Origin: Beijerinckiaceae bacterium
GTDB taxonomy: Bacteria > Pseudomonadota > Alphaproteobacteria > Rhizobiales > Beijerinckiaceae
Direction: 5' to 3'
NCBI GenBank assembly: GCA_019745195.1
Contig: JAIETL010000088.1
Location: 1-39,103 of the forward strand
Length of the DNA stretch: 39,103 nt
The position numbers were made by a program, and so were the translations under genes. Each line of letters starts with the position of its first letter. Positions within the stretch are counted from its first letter, which is position 1. This document shows, in pieces, positions 30,933 to 38,969 of the stretch. The notes under the pieces were generated by a model that did not search any database, had not been told where the DNA came from, and saw only the letters and a list, made by a program, of their open reading frames with translations.

Positions 30933-30965
30933 GACTAGAGGAGTCGCGTGACGGTTGGGTGACGC
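30933..30965 (-). promoter_or_regulatory. PHO-box-like site and -10 before btaA
   Basis: On the minus strand GCGTCACCCAACCGTCAC (30965-30948) has two 7-base units with GTCA cores spaced 11 bp, the arrangement of the PhoB site CTGTCAT-N4-CTGTCAT. Eight bases later comes TCTAGT (30939-30934), a possible -10. In PhoB promoters this site replaces the -35. The start codon is at 30912. Confidence 0.6.
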
Positions 30966-30981
30966 CTCTCGCGTGGTCCGC

Positions 30982-31947
30982 CTATTGCGCGGTGACGCCT
31001 GCCGCCTTGATCACCGGCGTCCATTTGTCGACTTCGGCGCGGACATGGGCGCCGAGCGCGGCCGAGGTCTGGCCGGCGGCGTCGGGGATCTCGCAACCGA
31101 GTTCGAGCAGGCGCTTGCGCACGGCCTCATCCGCGAGCGCCGCCCGTCCGGCGGCGTTGAGCCTGTCGACGATCTCCTTGGGTGTGTCCTTGGGCGCGAA
31201 GATCGCGTTCCAGCCGACCGCCTGGAAGCCCGGCAGGCCGCCCTCCGCGCTGGTCGGCACCTCCTTGGCGACATCGAGGCGCTTGGGCGTCGCGACGACA
31301 TAGGTCTTGAGATTGGTCAGTTGCGGCACGATGCCGACGGTCTGGTCGCAGACATAGTCGAGCTGCTTGGCCAAGAGCGCGTTCATAGCCGGTCCCGACC
31401 CCCTGAACGGCACATGCTGCACCGGAGCCTTGATCAGGTGGTGGAAGAACACGCAGGTCAGGTGCGAGGTCGAGCCGACGCCGCCATGGCCGTAATTGTA
31501 TTTCCCGGGATTGGCCTGCAGCAGCGCCACGAACTCCTGCAGCGTGTTGGCCGGAAAGTCCTTGTGCGCGGAGATCAGCATCGGCGTGCCGGCTGTGTTG
31601 ATCACCGGCGCGAAATCGGTGCGCGGGTCATAGGCGAGGTTGGGATACAGGCCGACCGAGGCCGAATGCGTGCCGAGATTGCCCATCATGATGGTGTAGC
31701 CATCGGGCGTCGCGCGCGCGATCCGCAGCGAGCCGGTGGTGCCGCCGGCGCCGGCGACGTTCTCGACCACGATCGTCTGGCCGAGCGTGCGCGCCATGTG
31801 GTCGGAGACGATGCGGGCGATGATGTCGGTCGGCCCGCCGGCGGCGAAAGGCACGACCATGGTGATCGAGCGGCTGGGGTAGCTCTGCGCCTGGGCGGAG
31901 GCCAAGAGGCCAAAGACGGCCAGAAAAGCGATGATGAAGCGCGGCAT
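30982..31947 (-). CDS. Bug-family tripartite tricarboxylate transporter substrate-binding protein
   Basis: The 321-residue protein has a signal peptide (RFIIAFLAVFGLLASAQA, cut before QSYPS). The Bug signatures follow: YPSRSITMVVPFAAGGPTDIIARI, VVENVAGAGGTTGSLRIARATPDGYTIMMGN, NYGHGGVGSTSHLTCVFF, VPFRGSGPAMNALLAKQLDY and LPGFQAVGWNAIFAPKDTP. Bug receptors bind small organic acids in the periplasm for TctAB-type transporters. No tctA or tctB gene lies in the window, so this one is an orphan receptor. GGGAGG precedes the ATG at 31947. The frame extends through the divergent gene, but that is antisense coding. Being divergent from a tartrate dehydrogenase-like gene, it may bind tartrate or a related diacid. 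Confidence 0.93.
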   Translation of the reverse strand: MPRFIIAFLAVFGLLASAQAQSYPSRSITMVVPFAAGGPTDIIARIVSDHMARTLGQTIVVENVAGAGGTTGSLRIARATPDGYTIMMGNLGTHSASVGLYPNLAYDPRTDFAPVINTAGTPMLISAHKDFPANTLQEFVALLQANPGKYNYGHGGVGSTSHLTCVFFHHLIKAPVQHVPFRGSGPAMNALLAKQLDYVCDQTVGIVPQLTNLKTYVVATPKRLDVAKEVPTSAEGGLPGFQAVGWNAIFAPKDTPKEIVDRLNAAGRAALADEAVRKRLLELGCEIPDAAGQTSAALGAHVRAEVDKWTPVIKAAGVTAQ

Positions 31948-32055
31948 GGGTGTCCTCCCGTTTGCGGCCCTCGCTTTCGTGGCGAACCGGCCATCTTGTA
32001 TGGTGGCTACGATGCCGCAGGCGAACGCCGCCGGGCAATGGCTTTGGAGATCATA

Positions 32056-33132
32056 ATGAAAACGTATCGCATCGCGGCCATTCCCGGAGACGGCATCGGC
32101 GTCGAGGTGATCGCGGCCGGCGTTGAGGTTCTGCAGGCGCTGGCGGCGCGCGACGGCGGCTTTGGCGTCCGCTTCGACCATTTCGACTGGGGTTCCGACT
32201 ACTACAAGCGCACCGGCCTGATGATGCCCGAAGACGGCCGCGAGCAGATCAAGGACCACGACGCGATCTTTTTCGGCGCGGTCGGCGCGCCCGATGTGCC
32301 CGACCATGTCACGCTCTGGGGCCTCAGACTCGCGATCTGCCAGCCCTTCGACCAATACGCCAATGTCCGGCCGACGCGGGTCCTGCCCGGCATCACCTCG
32401 CCTTTGCGCCACGTCTCGGGCCCGGAACTCGACTGGGTGATCGTGCGCGAGAACTCGGAGGGCGAATATGCCGGCGTCGGCGGGCGCGTCCACAAGGGCT
32501 TTCCGGAAGAGGTCGCGACCGACGTCTCGATGATGACGCGCGCCGGCGTCGCCCGCATCATCCGCTTCGCTTTCAGGATTGCACAGTCGCGCCCGCGCAA
32601 ACTGCTGACCGTCGTGACCAAGTCGAACGCCCAGCGCCACGCCATGGTGATGTGGGACGAGATCGCAGCCGAGGTCGCGGCCGAGTTCCCGGACGTGACC
32701 TGGGACAAGATGCTGGTCGACGCCATGACGATGCGGATGGTGATCAAGCCCGGCAGCCTCGACACCATCGTCGCGACCAATCTCCATGCCGACATCCTGT
32801 CCGACCTCGCCGCCGCGCTGGCCGGCTCGCTCGGCATCGCCCCGACCGCGAACCTCAACCCGGAGCGTGCTTTCCCCTCGATGTTCGAGCCGATCCATGG
32901 CTCGGCCTTTGACATCGCAGGCCAAGGCATCGCCAACCCGATCGGCACCTTCTGGACGGCGACGATGATGCTCGACCATCTCGGCGAGCCGGCCGCCGCG
33001 GCCAGGCTGATGCGCGCGATCGAGCGGGTGACGGCCGATCGGGCCTTCCATACGCCCGATCTTGGCGGCAGCGCGACGACGCGTAAGGTCACCGACGCGG
33101 TGATCGCGGCGATCGCCGGCGACAACGCCTGA
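32056..33132 (+). CDS. Tartrate dehydrogenase/decarboxylase-like enzyme
   Basis: The 358-residue protein belongs to the isocitrate/isopropylmalate dehydrogenase superfamily: YRIAAIPGDGIGVEVIAAGVEVL at the N-terminus, YANVRPTRVLPG, WVIVRENSEGEYAGVGGRVHKG, KSNAQRHAMVMWDE, MTMRMVIKPGSLDTIVATNLHADILSDLAAALAGSLGIAPTANLNPE and MFEPIHGSAFDIAG. The WGLRLAICQPFDQYANVRP and early SDYYKRTG segments fit the tartrate dehydrogenase (TtuC/YeaU, D-malate) branch rather than LeuB. It would oxidise tartrate or D-malate with NAD. The ATG at 32056 has GGAG 10 bases before it; another is six codons upstream. It is divergent from a Bug receptor gene, supporting use of an imported diacid. Confidence 0.93.
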   Translation: MKTYRIAAIPGDGIGVEVIAAGVEVLQALAARDGGFGVRFDHFDWGSDYYKRTGLMMPEDGREQIKDHDAIFFGAVGAPDVPDHVTLWGLRLAICQPFDQYANVRPTRVLPGITSPLRHVSGPELDWVIVRENSEGEYAGVGGRVHKGFPEEVATDVSMMTRAGVARIIRFAFRIAQSRPRKLLTVVTKSNAQRHAMVMWDEIAAEVAAEFPDVTWDKMLVDAMTMRMVIKPGSLDTIVATNLHADILSDLAAALAGSLGIAPTANLNPERAFPSMFEPIHGSAFDIAGQGIANPIGTFWTATMMLDHLGEPAAAARLMRAIERVTADRAFHTPDLGGSATTRKVTDAVIAAIAGDNA

Positions 33133-33155
33133 AGCGGGCTCAACAGGATCGTGAA

Positions 33156-33186
33156 GCGATTTGAGCCTCCAAGGGGCTGAAATCGC
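33156..33186 (+). terminator. Hairpin after the tartrate dehydrogenase-like gene
   Basis: GCGATTTgAGCC pairs with GGCTgAAATCGC around CTCCAAGG, 24 bases past the stop codon. No T-run follows, so termination is plausible but may be weak. A second small hairpin (TTGCTCT...AGAGCA) follows near 33200-33225. Confidence 0.45.
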
Positions 33187-33266
33187 AGCCGCGATCGCCA
33201 TATTGCTCTCAAAGCGCAAGAGCAGGATCGCAACGCGCCCGGTCTTGCCGGCAAGGGAGATGCATC

Positions 33267-33716
33267 ATGGGTCTGATGAGCCTTTTCGGCGGCGAGACGA
33301 AGAAGAGCGGGCAGTTCGCGGTCGAACTGACCGAAGCCGAGTGGCGCGCGAAGCTGACGCCGGAGCAGTACCGCGTGCTGCGCGAGCACGGCACGGAGCG
33401 GCCCGGCTCCTGCGCGCTGAATTTCGAGAAGCGCGCCGGCACCTTCTCCTGCGCCGGCTGCGGCAACCCGCTCTTCACCAACGCGACCAAATTCGAGAGC
33501 GGCACGGGTTGGCCGAGCTTCGACAAACCGCTGGAGGGCGCGGTCGGCACGACGCAGGACAACTCCTTCCTGATGTCGCGCACCGAGGTGCATTGCGCCC
33601 GCTGCGGCGGCCATCTCGGCCATGTCTTCCCGGATGGCCCGCCGCCGACCGGCCAGCGCTACTGCATGAACGGCGTCGCGATGGATTTTGCGCCCGCTGA
33701 CGGCTCTCAGGCCTGA
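33267..33716 (+). CDS. msrB: Peptide-methionine (R)-S-oxide reductase MsrB
   Basis: MsrB reduces the R form of methionine sulfoxide in proteins. The 149-residue protein shows ELTEAEWRAKLTPEQYRVLREHGTERPGS, two zinc-binding Cys pairs (CAGCG and CARCGGHLGHVF), GTGWPSF, and the catalytic Cys in RYCMNGVAMDF near the C-terminus. There is no signal peptide, so it is cytoplasmic. GGGAG stands before the ATG. It is followed after one base by msrA, which handles the S form, so the two make a repair pair, though in different compartments. Confidence 0.96.
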   Translation: MGLMSLFGGETKKSGQFAVELTEAEWRAKLTPEQYRVLREHGTERPGSCALNFEKRAGTFSCAGCGNPLFTNATKFESGTGWPSFDKPLEGAVGTTQDNSFLMSRTEVHCARCGGHLGHVFPDGPPPTGQRYCMNGVAMDFAPADGSQA

Positions 33717-33717
33717 T

Positions 33718-34353
33718 ATGGGCACGCGCCGCACGCTTTTCGCCGGGCTCGCCATTGCGGCGGGCTTGGGTCTTTCCGCCGTGGGCTTCGCCCAGCAGCC
33801 CGCCAAGCCGGCGACCGCGACGGCGATCTTCGCCGGAGGCTGCTTCTGGTGCATGGAGCCGCCCTTCGACGCGCTGCCGGGCGTGATTTCGACGACGTCA
33901 GGCTACACCTCGGGCCATACGGTCGATCCGACCTATCAATCGACCTCCAGCGGCAAGACCGGCCATACCGAGGCGGTGAAGATCGTCTACGATCCGTCCA
34001 AGGTCAGTTACGAGAAGCTGCTGCACGTCTTCTGGCGCAACCACGACCCGCTGACCGCAAACGCACAGTTCTGCGACAGGGGTTCGCAATACCGCGCCGG
34101 GATCTATTTCGGCTCGGAGGAGGAGCGGAAACTGGCGCAGGCCTCGAAGGCGGAGCTGGAGAAATCAGGCCGCTTCAAGTCGAAGATCACCACCGAGATC
34201 GTGGCGCAGACGGCGTTTTACAATGCCGAGGATTATCATCAGGATTACTACCAGAAGAACCCGATCCGCTACAAAATCTACCGGTCCGGCTGCGGCCGCG
34301 ACCGGCGGCTGAACGAACTCTGGGGCGCGGAGGCCGGCGGCGGCCAGTCGTGA
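33718..34353 (+). CDS. msrA: Peptide-methionine (S)-S-oxide reductase MsrA, exported
   Basis: MsrA reduces the S form of methionine sulfoxide. The catalytic motif FAGGCFWCMEPPFDALPGV is intact, with TSGYTSGHTVDPTYQSTSSGKTGHTEAVKIVYDP, WRNHDPLTANAQFCDRGSQYRAGIYF and YHQDYYQKNP following as in the family. Unusually the protein starts with an export signal, MGTRRTLFAGLAIAAGLGLS, with a twin Arg that could favour the Tat route and an AQQ region for cleavage. The ATG at 33718 begins 1 base after the msrB stop. Ten extra codons upstream would overlap msrB. The mature enzyme would act in the periplasm and would need a reductant there. Confidence 0.94.
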   Translation: MGTRRTLFAGLAIAAGLGLSAVGFAQQPAKPATATAIFAGGCFWCMEPPFDALPGVISTTSGYTSGHTVDPTYQSTSSGKTGHTEAVKIVYDPSKVSYEKLLHVFWRNHDPLTANAQFCDRGSQYRAGIYFGSEEERKLAQASKAELEKSGRFKSKITTEIVAQTAFYNAEDYHQDYYQKNPIRYKIYRSGCGRDRRLNELWGAEAGGGQS

Positions 34354-34362
34354 CGCCGTCGC

Positions 34363-36003
34363 CTACAGCGCCGGCACGGCCCGCCGCGCCAGCGATGCCG
34401 CGTCGATGCCCGTCGGCAGCGCCCCGAAATGCCCCGACCAGCGCCCTTCCAGCCGGGTCGCGATGAAGGCGTCGGCGACGGCGGGCACCGCATGGCGCAG
34501 CAGCAGCGAGCCCTGCAGCATCAGCGCCAGCCGCTCGACCAGAAGCCGCGCCTGCCCTTCGTGACGCGTCAGTTCGGGCAGGTCGGCCTCCAGCGAAACG
34601 AGCGCGGCGTCGAAGCGCCGGTCCACGCCGCGCGCTGACCCGCATTCGTCGATCACCGCCGCCAGCGAACCCGGCTCCCGCTCAAGCGAACGCAGCACGT
34701 CGAGACAGATCACATTGCCCGAGCCTTCCCAGACAGAGTTGAGAGGCGCCTCGCGATAATGCCGCGCGAGCGGGTGCTCCTCGATGAAGCCGTTGCCGCC
34801 GATGCATTCGAGCGCCTCGACGATGACGGCCGGCGTCCGCTTCGCCACCCAGTATTTCGCGATCGGCGCGCCGATGCGGGAGAGCAGCCTTTCGCTTTCG
34901 CTCGCCTCCTGTCGGTCGACGGCCGAAAACAGGCGAAAAGCGAGCCAGGCTGCGGCTTCCGCCTCGATCGCGAGATCGGCGAGCACGGCCTGCATGATCG
35001 GCTGGTCGATCAGCCGGCGCTGGAAAGCCGAGCGATGCGCCGCGTGATGGGCGGCCTGCGCAACGCCCTGGCGCATCAGCCCGGCTGACGCAGCTGCGAT
35101 GTCGAGCCGGGTGTTGTGGTTCATCGACAGCCCGGCGCGCAGGCCGCGCCCCGGCTCGCCGATGAGATGGCCGATCGCGCCGCGAAACTCGACCTCTGAG
35201 GAGGCGTTCGAGCGGTTGCCGCATTTGTCCTTGAGCCGTTGAATCGCGACGCCGTTGCGCGCTCCGTCCGGCAGCCAGCCCGGCACGACGAAGCAGGAGA
35301 CGCCCTCCTGCGTCCGCGCCAGCGTCAGGAACACGTCCGAATGCGGCACCGAGAAGAACCATTTGTGGCCGCTTATGGAAAAGGTGCCGTCGCGGTTGTC
35401 CTGCGCCACGGTTTGCGTCTGCCGCAGGTCGGAGCCGCCCTGCGTCTCCGTCATCGCCATGCCGACGGTCGCGCCCGTCTTGCCCGACGCCGGCCCCTGA
35501 CGTTTGTCATAATGGTTCGAGGTGATGAGCGCACCCCAGTCGGCCCAGCGGGCAGCATCCTGCCCGAGCACCGGAATGGCCGAATAGGTCATGCTGATCG
35601 GGCAGCAGATGCCGCTTTCGCAGCCATACCAGAGATATTGCAGCGCCGCCCTCGCCACCTGCGCGCCGGGGCGCGGCTGGTTCCAGCACAACGCATGCGT
35701 CTCCTGCGCGATGGCGAGGCCCATCAATTCGTGCCAGGCCGGATGGAACGCGACCTCGTCGATGCGGTGGCCGAAGCGGTCATGCGTCTTCAACTCGGGT
35801 GTGAAGCGGTTGGCCAGCCGCGCCAGTTCCTGCGTCCCGGCCGCGCCGACCATGCGGCCGGCCTCGTGCAGCCGCTCGCACGCCCAGTCCGCGCCAAACG
35901 CCGCCATCGCTCCACGCAGCACCGGGTCGGCGGCATAGGCGTCGTAGTCGCAAAGCGGGGGGACCTGATTGGTCACCTCATGGCTGGAGACGGGCTGCGC
36001 CAT
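34363..36003 (-). CDS. AidB-like acyl-CoA dehydrogenase
   Basis: The 546-residue length matches E. coli AidB (541) rather than ordinary acyl-CoA dehydrogenases (~380). It contains CCPISMTYSAIPVL, the flavin-binding GMAMTETQGGSDLRQTQTVA and ISGHKWFFSVPHSD, LKDKCGNRSNASSEVEFRGAIGHLIGEPGRGL, the helical LEC-IGGNGFIEEHPLARHYREAPLNSVWEGSGNVICLDVLR, where Glu426 is the likely catalytic base, and an AidB-type C-terminal extension. AidB is linked to alkylation damage and has weak isovaleryl-CoA dehydrogenase activity. The ATG at 36003 is chosen as it starts just before the family N-terminus. A small secreted-protein gene ends 5 bases upstream on the same strand. Confidence 0.93.
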   Translation of the reverse strand: MAQPVSSHEVTNQVPPLCDYDAYAADPVLRGAMAAFGADWACERLHEAGRMVGAAGTQELARLANRFTPELKTHDRFGHRIDEVAFHPAWHELMGLAIAQETHALCWNQPRPGAQVARAALQYLWYGCESGICCPISMTYSAIPVLGQDAARWADWGALITSNHYDKRQGPASGKTGATVGMAMTETQGGSDLRQTQTVAQDNRDGTFSISGHKWFFSVPHSDVFLTLARTQEGVSCFVVPGWLPDGARNGVAIQRLKDKCGNRSNASSEVEFRGAIGHLIGEPGRGLRAGLSMNHNTRLDIAAASAGLMRQGVAQAAHHAAHRSAFQRRLIDQPIMQAVLADLAIEAEAAAWLAFRLFSAVDRQEASESERLLSRIGAPIAKYWVAKRTPAVIVEALECIGGNGFIEEHPLARHYREAPLNSVWEGSGNVICLDVLRSLEREPGSLAAVIDECGSARGVDRRFDAALVSLEADLPELTRHEGQARLLVERLALMLQGSLLLRHAVPAVADAFIATRLEGRWSGHFGALPTGIDAASLARRAVPAL

Positions 36004-36008
36004 GGCCG

Positions 36009-36344
36009 CTACCGCCCGATCGGCACTTCGACGAAGTAGACCGGCTTCTTGCCCGAGCCGGCGTGCAGGCAGACGAAAGCCGCGTTGCGCGACCCGCCAT
36101 CGTCGATGAACTGGGCCCGGCCGAGATATTCGGTCGAAACATGGACGCCGCCGATCTTCCTGTCGAAGCGGTTCTCGATCAGGCTGTCGCCGCGCGCGAT
36201 CCGGACCGATTTCAGGCTGCCGCCGTCGCGTTTTGACTCCGCGATGGCGAAGACCTCGCAATCGCGCAGGAAATCCTGCGGGGCCTGCGACGAGGCAGGC
36301 GCGGCGAAGGCGAGCAAAGCGACGGCAATGAGCAGGCGGGGCAT
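36009..36344 (-). CDS. Small secreted protein of unknown function
   Basis: The 111-residue product begins with a clear signal peptide (PRLLIAVALLAFAAPASS, cleavage near SSQ-AP). The mature part of about 90 residues contains two Cys (DCEVFAIAES and FVCLHAG) that could form a disulfide, and beta-prone stretches such as SLKSVRIARGDSLIENRF and KKPVYFVEVPIGR. I do not recognise a family. The frame is open 53 codons further upstream, but that part is translated palindrome repeat and lacks a signal. It ends 5 bases before the AidB-like gene and probably shares its transcript. Confidence 0.75.
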   Translation of the reverse strand: MPRLLIAVALLAFAAPASSQAPQDFLRDCEVFAIAESKRDGGSLKSVRIARGDSLIENRFDRKIGGVHVSTEYLGRAQFIDDGGSRNAAFVCLHAGSGKKPVYFVEVPIGR

Positions 36345-36432
36345 GGCGGCTGGTCCGGTGGCAAGGTGCGCGAGGATCGGTCGCCGTCGCGACGAAGACA
36401 AGGGCCAGGCAGCGGCGCTTGCCTCCACTCGC

Positions 36433-36508
36433 CGTCTTTGCGAGCGCAGCGAAGCAATCCAGCGTCTCGCGCAAACATCTGGATTGCTTCGCTGCGCTCG
36501 CAAAGACG
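36433..36508. repeat. Perfect inverted repeat with 30-bp arms
   Basis: The arm at 36433-36462 (CGTCTTTGCGAGCGCAGCGA...) is exactly complementary to 36479-36508, around a 16-base spacer. It stands in the divergent region between the small secreted-protein gene and the helicase gene. From memory, intergenic palindromes with TTGCGAGCG...GAAGCAATCCAG are frequent in rhizobial-type genomes. It is a different family from the palindrome at 6548-6653. Confidence 0.8.
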
Positions 36509-36584
36509 ATGACTGTGCAGGCGCAATTGCCCGTCCGACGCCCTATATTGCCACGAGAACGAATCACGATCAGGCATCCGCATC

Positions 36585-38969
36585 TTGTCCGACCACGGCC
36601 TCACCTCCGCTCCCCTGCCCCGCCCCGGCGGGCTAGCCGCGCGCGCGCAGGCCGCGCCCTCGGCCGGCTATCTCTCGGGCCTGAACCCGGAGCAGCGCCT
36701 TGCCGTCGAGGCGACGGACGGGCCCGTGCTGGTGCTGGCGGGGGCCGGCACCGGCAAGACCCGCGTGCTGACCACCCGCATCGCCCATCTGATCGCCACG
36801 AACCGGGCCTACCCGTCGCAGATTCTCTCCGTGACCTTCACCAACAAAGCAGCGCGCGAGATGAAGGAGCGCGTCGCACATCTCGTCGGCCCGGTCGCCG
36901 AGGGCATGCCCTGGCTCGGCACCTTCCACTCGATCTCGGCCAAGCTGCTGCGCCGGCATGCCGAACTGCTCGATCTGCGCTCCGACTTCACCATCCTCGA
37001 CACCGACGACCAGATCCGGCTGATGAAGCAGGTCATCGCGGCCGAGGGCATCGACGAAAAGCGCTGGCCCGGCCGAATGCTGGCGGGCTTCATCGACAGC
37101 TGGAAGAACCGTGGACTGGCTCCGAAGGATGTCGCGCCCGGCGAGGCCGCCGTCTTCGCCAACGGCAAGGGCGGCAAGCTCTACGCCGCCTATCAGGACC
37201 GGCTGAAGGCGCTGAATGCCGTCGATTTCGGCGACCTCCTGCTGCATTGCCTGACGCTGTTCCGCGAGCACCCGGACGTGCTGCGGAGCTATCACGAGCG
37301 CTTCCGCTATATCCTCGTCGATGAGTATCAGGACACCAACACGGCCCAGTATCTCTGGCTCAGGCTGCTGGCGCAGGGCCGCCGCAACATCGCCTGCGTC
37401 GGCGACGACGACCAGTCGATCTACGGCTGGCGCGGCGCGGAGGTCGACAACATCCTGCGCTTCGAGCACGATTTTCCGGGCGCGACGGTGGTCCGGCTGG
37501 AGCGCAACTACCGCTCGACCGGGCACATCCTCGCAACCGCCTCCAAGCTGATCGCGCGCAACGAGGGTCGGCTCGGCAAAACGCTGCGCACCGAGGACGA
37601 GGCTGGCGAAAAGGTCACCATCACCGGGGCCTGGGACAGCCAGGAGGAGGCCCGCCTGATCACCGACGAGATCGAGGCGATGCAGTCGAAGGGCGAGAAT
37701 CTCGCCGAAATCGCCGTGCTGGTGCGGATTTCAGCCCAGATGCGCGAGCTCGAGGAGCGCTTCGTCCAGACCGGCGTGCCCTACCGCGTCATCGGCGGCC
37801 CGCGCTTCTACGAACGCGCCGAAATCCGCGACGCCATGGCCTATCTGCGCTGCGTCGTCAGCCAGAACGACGACCTCGCCTTCGAGCGCATCGTCAACCA
37901 GCCCAAGCGCGGCCTGGGCGACGCGACCATCCAGATCCTGCACAACCACGCCCGCGCCAGCCAGCTCTCGCTGCTGCAGGCGGCGCGCGTCGTGGTCGAG
38001 AGCGACGAGTTGAAGCCCAAGGCCCGCACCGCGCTGCGGGAACTCGTCGAGGCCTTCGCGCGCTGGAGCGCCCGCTCCGAGCATATGCGCCAGGGCGAAC
38101 TCGCTGAACTGGTGCTGGAAGAGTCCGGCTACACCGAGATGTGGCAGAAGGACCGCTCGGCCGACGCCGCCGGAAGGCTTGAAAACCTCAAGGAACTGGT
38201 GCGCTCGCTCGACGAATTCCCGGACCTGCCCTCCTTCCTTGAACACGTCTCGCTGGTGATGGACGCCGACACCGGTGAGAACGCCGCTCGCGTCTCGATT
38301 ATGACCCTGCACGGCGCCAAGGGGCTGGAGTTTGACACGGTTTTCCTGCCCGGCTGGGAGGAAGGCCTGTTCCCGAGCCAGCGCGCGCTCGACGAGAGCG
38401 GCCGCGCCGGGCTGGAGGAAGAGCGCCGGCTCGCCCATGTCGGCCTGACACGGGCTCGCAAGCGGCTGAAACTCTATTTCGCCTCGAACCGGCGGATTCA
38501 TGGACTCTGGCAATCGAGCCTGCCGAGCCGCTTCATCGACGAACTGCCGGAGGAGCATGTCGAGGTCGTGCAGGCGGCCTCGAATTATTCGCAAGGAGGC
38601 TACGGCGCCTCGCGCTTCGACCGCATGGAAAGCTTTGGCTCGTCCTACAACACGCCGGGCTGGCAGCGCGCGCAGGAGAACAAGGCGAAGGCAGGGAGCG
38701 GCGGCGGCTCGGGGTTTTCCGAAGGTGGCCAGAGCGGCTTCGGCTCCGGCAGCGTCGGTTCAGGCCGCCAGCGCGGGCCGCTGCTGATCGAGGGCGAACT
38801 CACGGCGAAGTCGAGCGGGAGTTCGGCCTATGACGCCGGCGCGCGCGTCTTCCACGTCAAGTTTGGGCCGGGCTCGGTGGCGAGCGTAGACGGCAACAAG
38901 CTGACGGTCGATTTCGACAAGGCCGGGCGGAAGATGGTGCTGGATAGTTTTGTTCAGGGATTGGACTAG
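36585..38969 (+). CDS. uvrD: UvrD/PcrA-type ATP-dependent DNA helicase
   Basis: This 794-residue superfamily 1A helicase unwinds DNA 3' to 5' in repair and replication-fork upkeep. Its motifs are in order: Q-motif LNPEQRLAVEA; Walker A LAGAGTGKTRVLTTRI; Ia VTFTNKAAREMKERV; Walker B ILVDEYQDTN; III GDDDQSIYGWRGAE; IV LERNYRST; V VSIMTLHGAKGLEFDTVFLPG; VI VGLTRARKRLKLYF. The C-terminal Gly/Ser-rich linker (residues 690-735) leads to a small Tudor-like end domain (VFHVKFGPGSVASVDGNKLTVDF) used for protein or RNA-polymerase contact in PcrA. The start is an inferred TTG at 36585 because no ATG or GTG precedes the Q-motif in frame. TATATT at 36544-36549 may be its -10. Confidence 0.95.
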   Translation: MSDHGLTSAPLPRPGGLAARAQAAPSAGYLSGLNPEQRLAVEATDGPVLVLAGAGTGKTRVLTTRIAHLIATNRAYPSQILSVTFTNKAAREMKERVAHLVGPVAEGMPWLGTFHSISAKLLRRHAELLDLRSDFTILDTDDQIRLMKQVIAAEGIDEKRWPGRMLAGFIDSWKNRGLAPKDVAPGEAAVFANGKGGKLYAAYQDRLKALNAVDFGDLLLHCLTLFREHPDVLRSYHERFRYILVDEYQDTNTAQYLWLRLLAQGRRNIACVGDDDQSIYGWRGAEVDNILRFEHDFPGATVVRLERNYRSTGHILATASKLIARNEGRLGKTLRTEDEAGEKVTITGAWDSQEEARLITDEIEAMQSKGENLAEIAVLVRISAQMRELEERFVQTGVPYRVIGGPRFYERAEIRDAMAYLRCVVSQNDDLAFERIVNQPKRGLGDATIQILHNHARASQLSLLQAARVVVESDELKPKARTALRELVEAFARWSARSEHMRQGELAELVLEESGYTEMWQKDRSADAAGRLENLKELVRSLDEFPDLPSFLEHVSLVMDADTGENAARVSIMTLHGAKGLEFDTVFLPGWEEGLFPSQRALDESGRAGLEEERRLAHVGLTRARKRLKLYFASNRRIHGLWQSSLPSRFIDELPEEHVEVVQAASNYSQGGYGASRFDRMESFGSSYNTPGWQRAQENKAKAGSGGGSGFSEGGQSGFGSGSVGSGRQRGPLLIEGELTAKSSGSSAYDAGARVFHVKFGPGSVASVDGNKLTVDFDKAGRKMVLDSFVQGLD

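Noticed and set aside
30982..33219. A 745-residue fusion of the Bug protein with an N-terminal 420-residue extension
   Set aside because: The extension is antisense to the tartrate dehydrogenase-like gene, and the Bug part has its own ribosome site and signal peptide at 31947.
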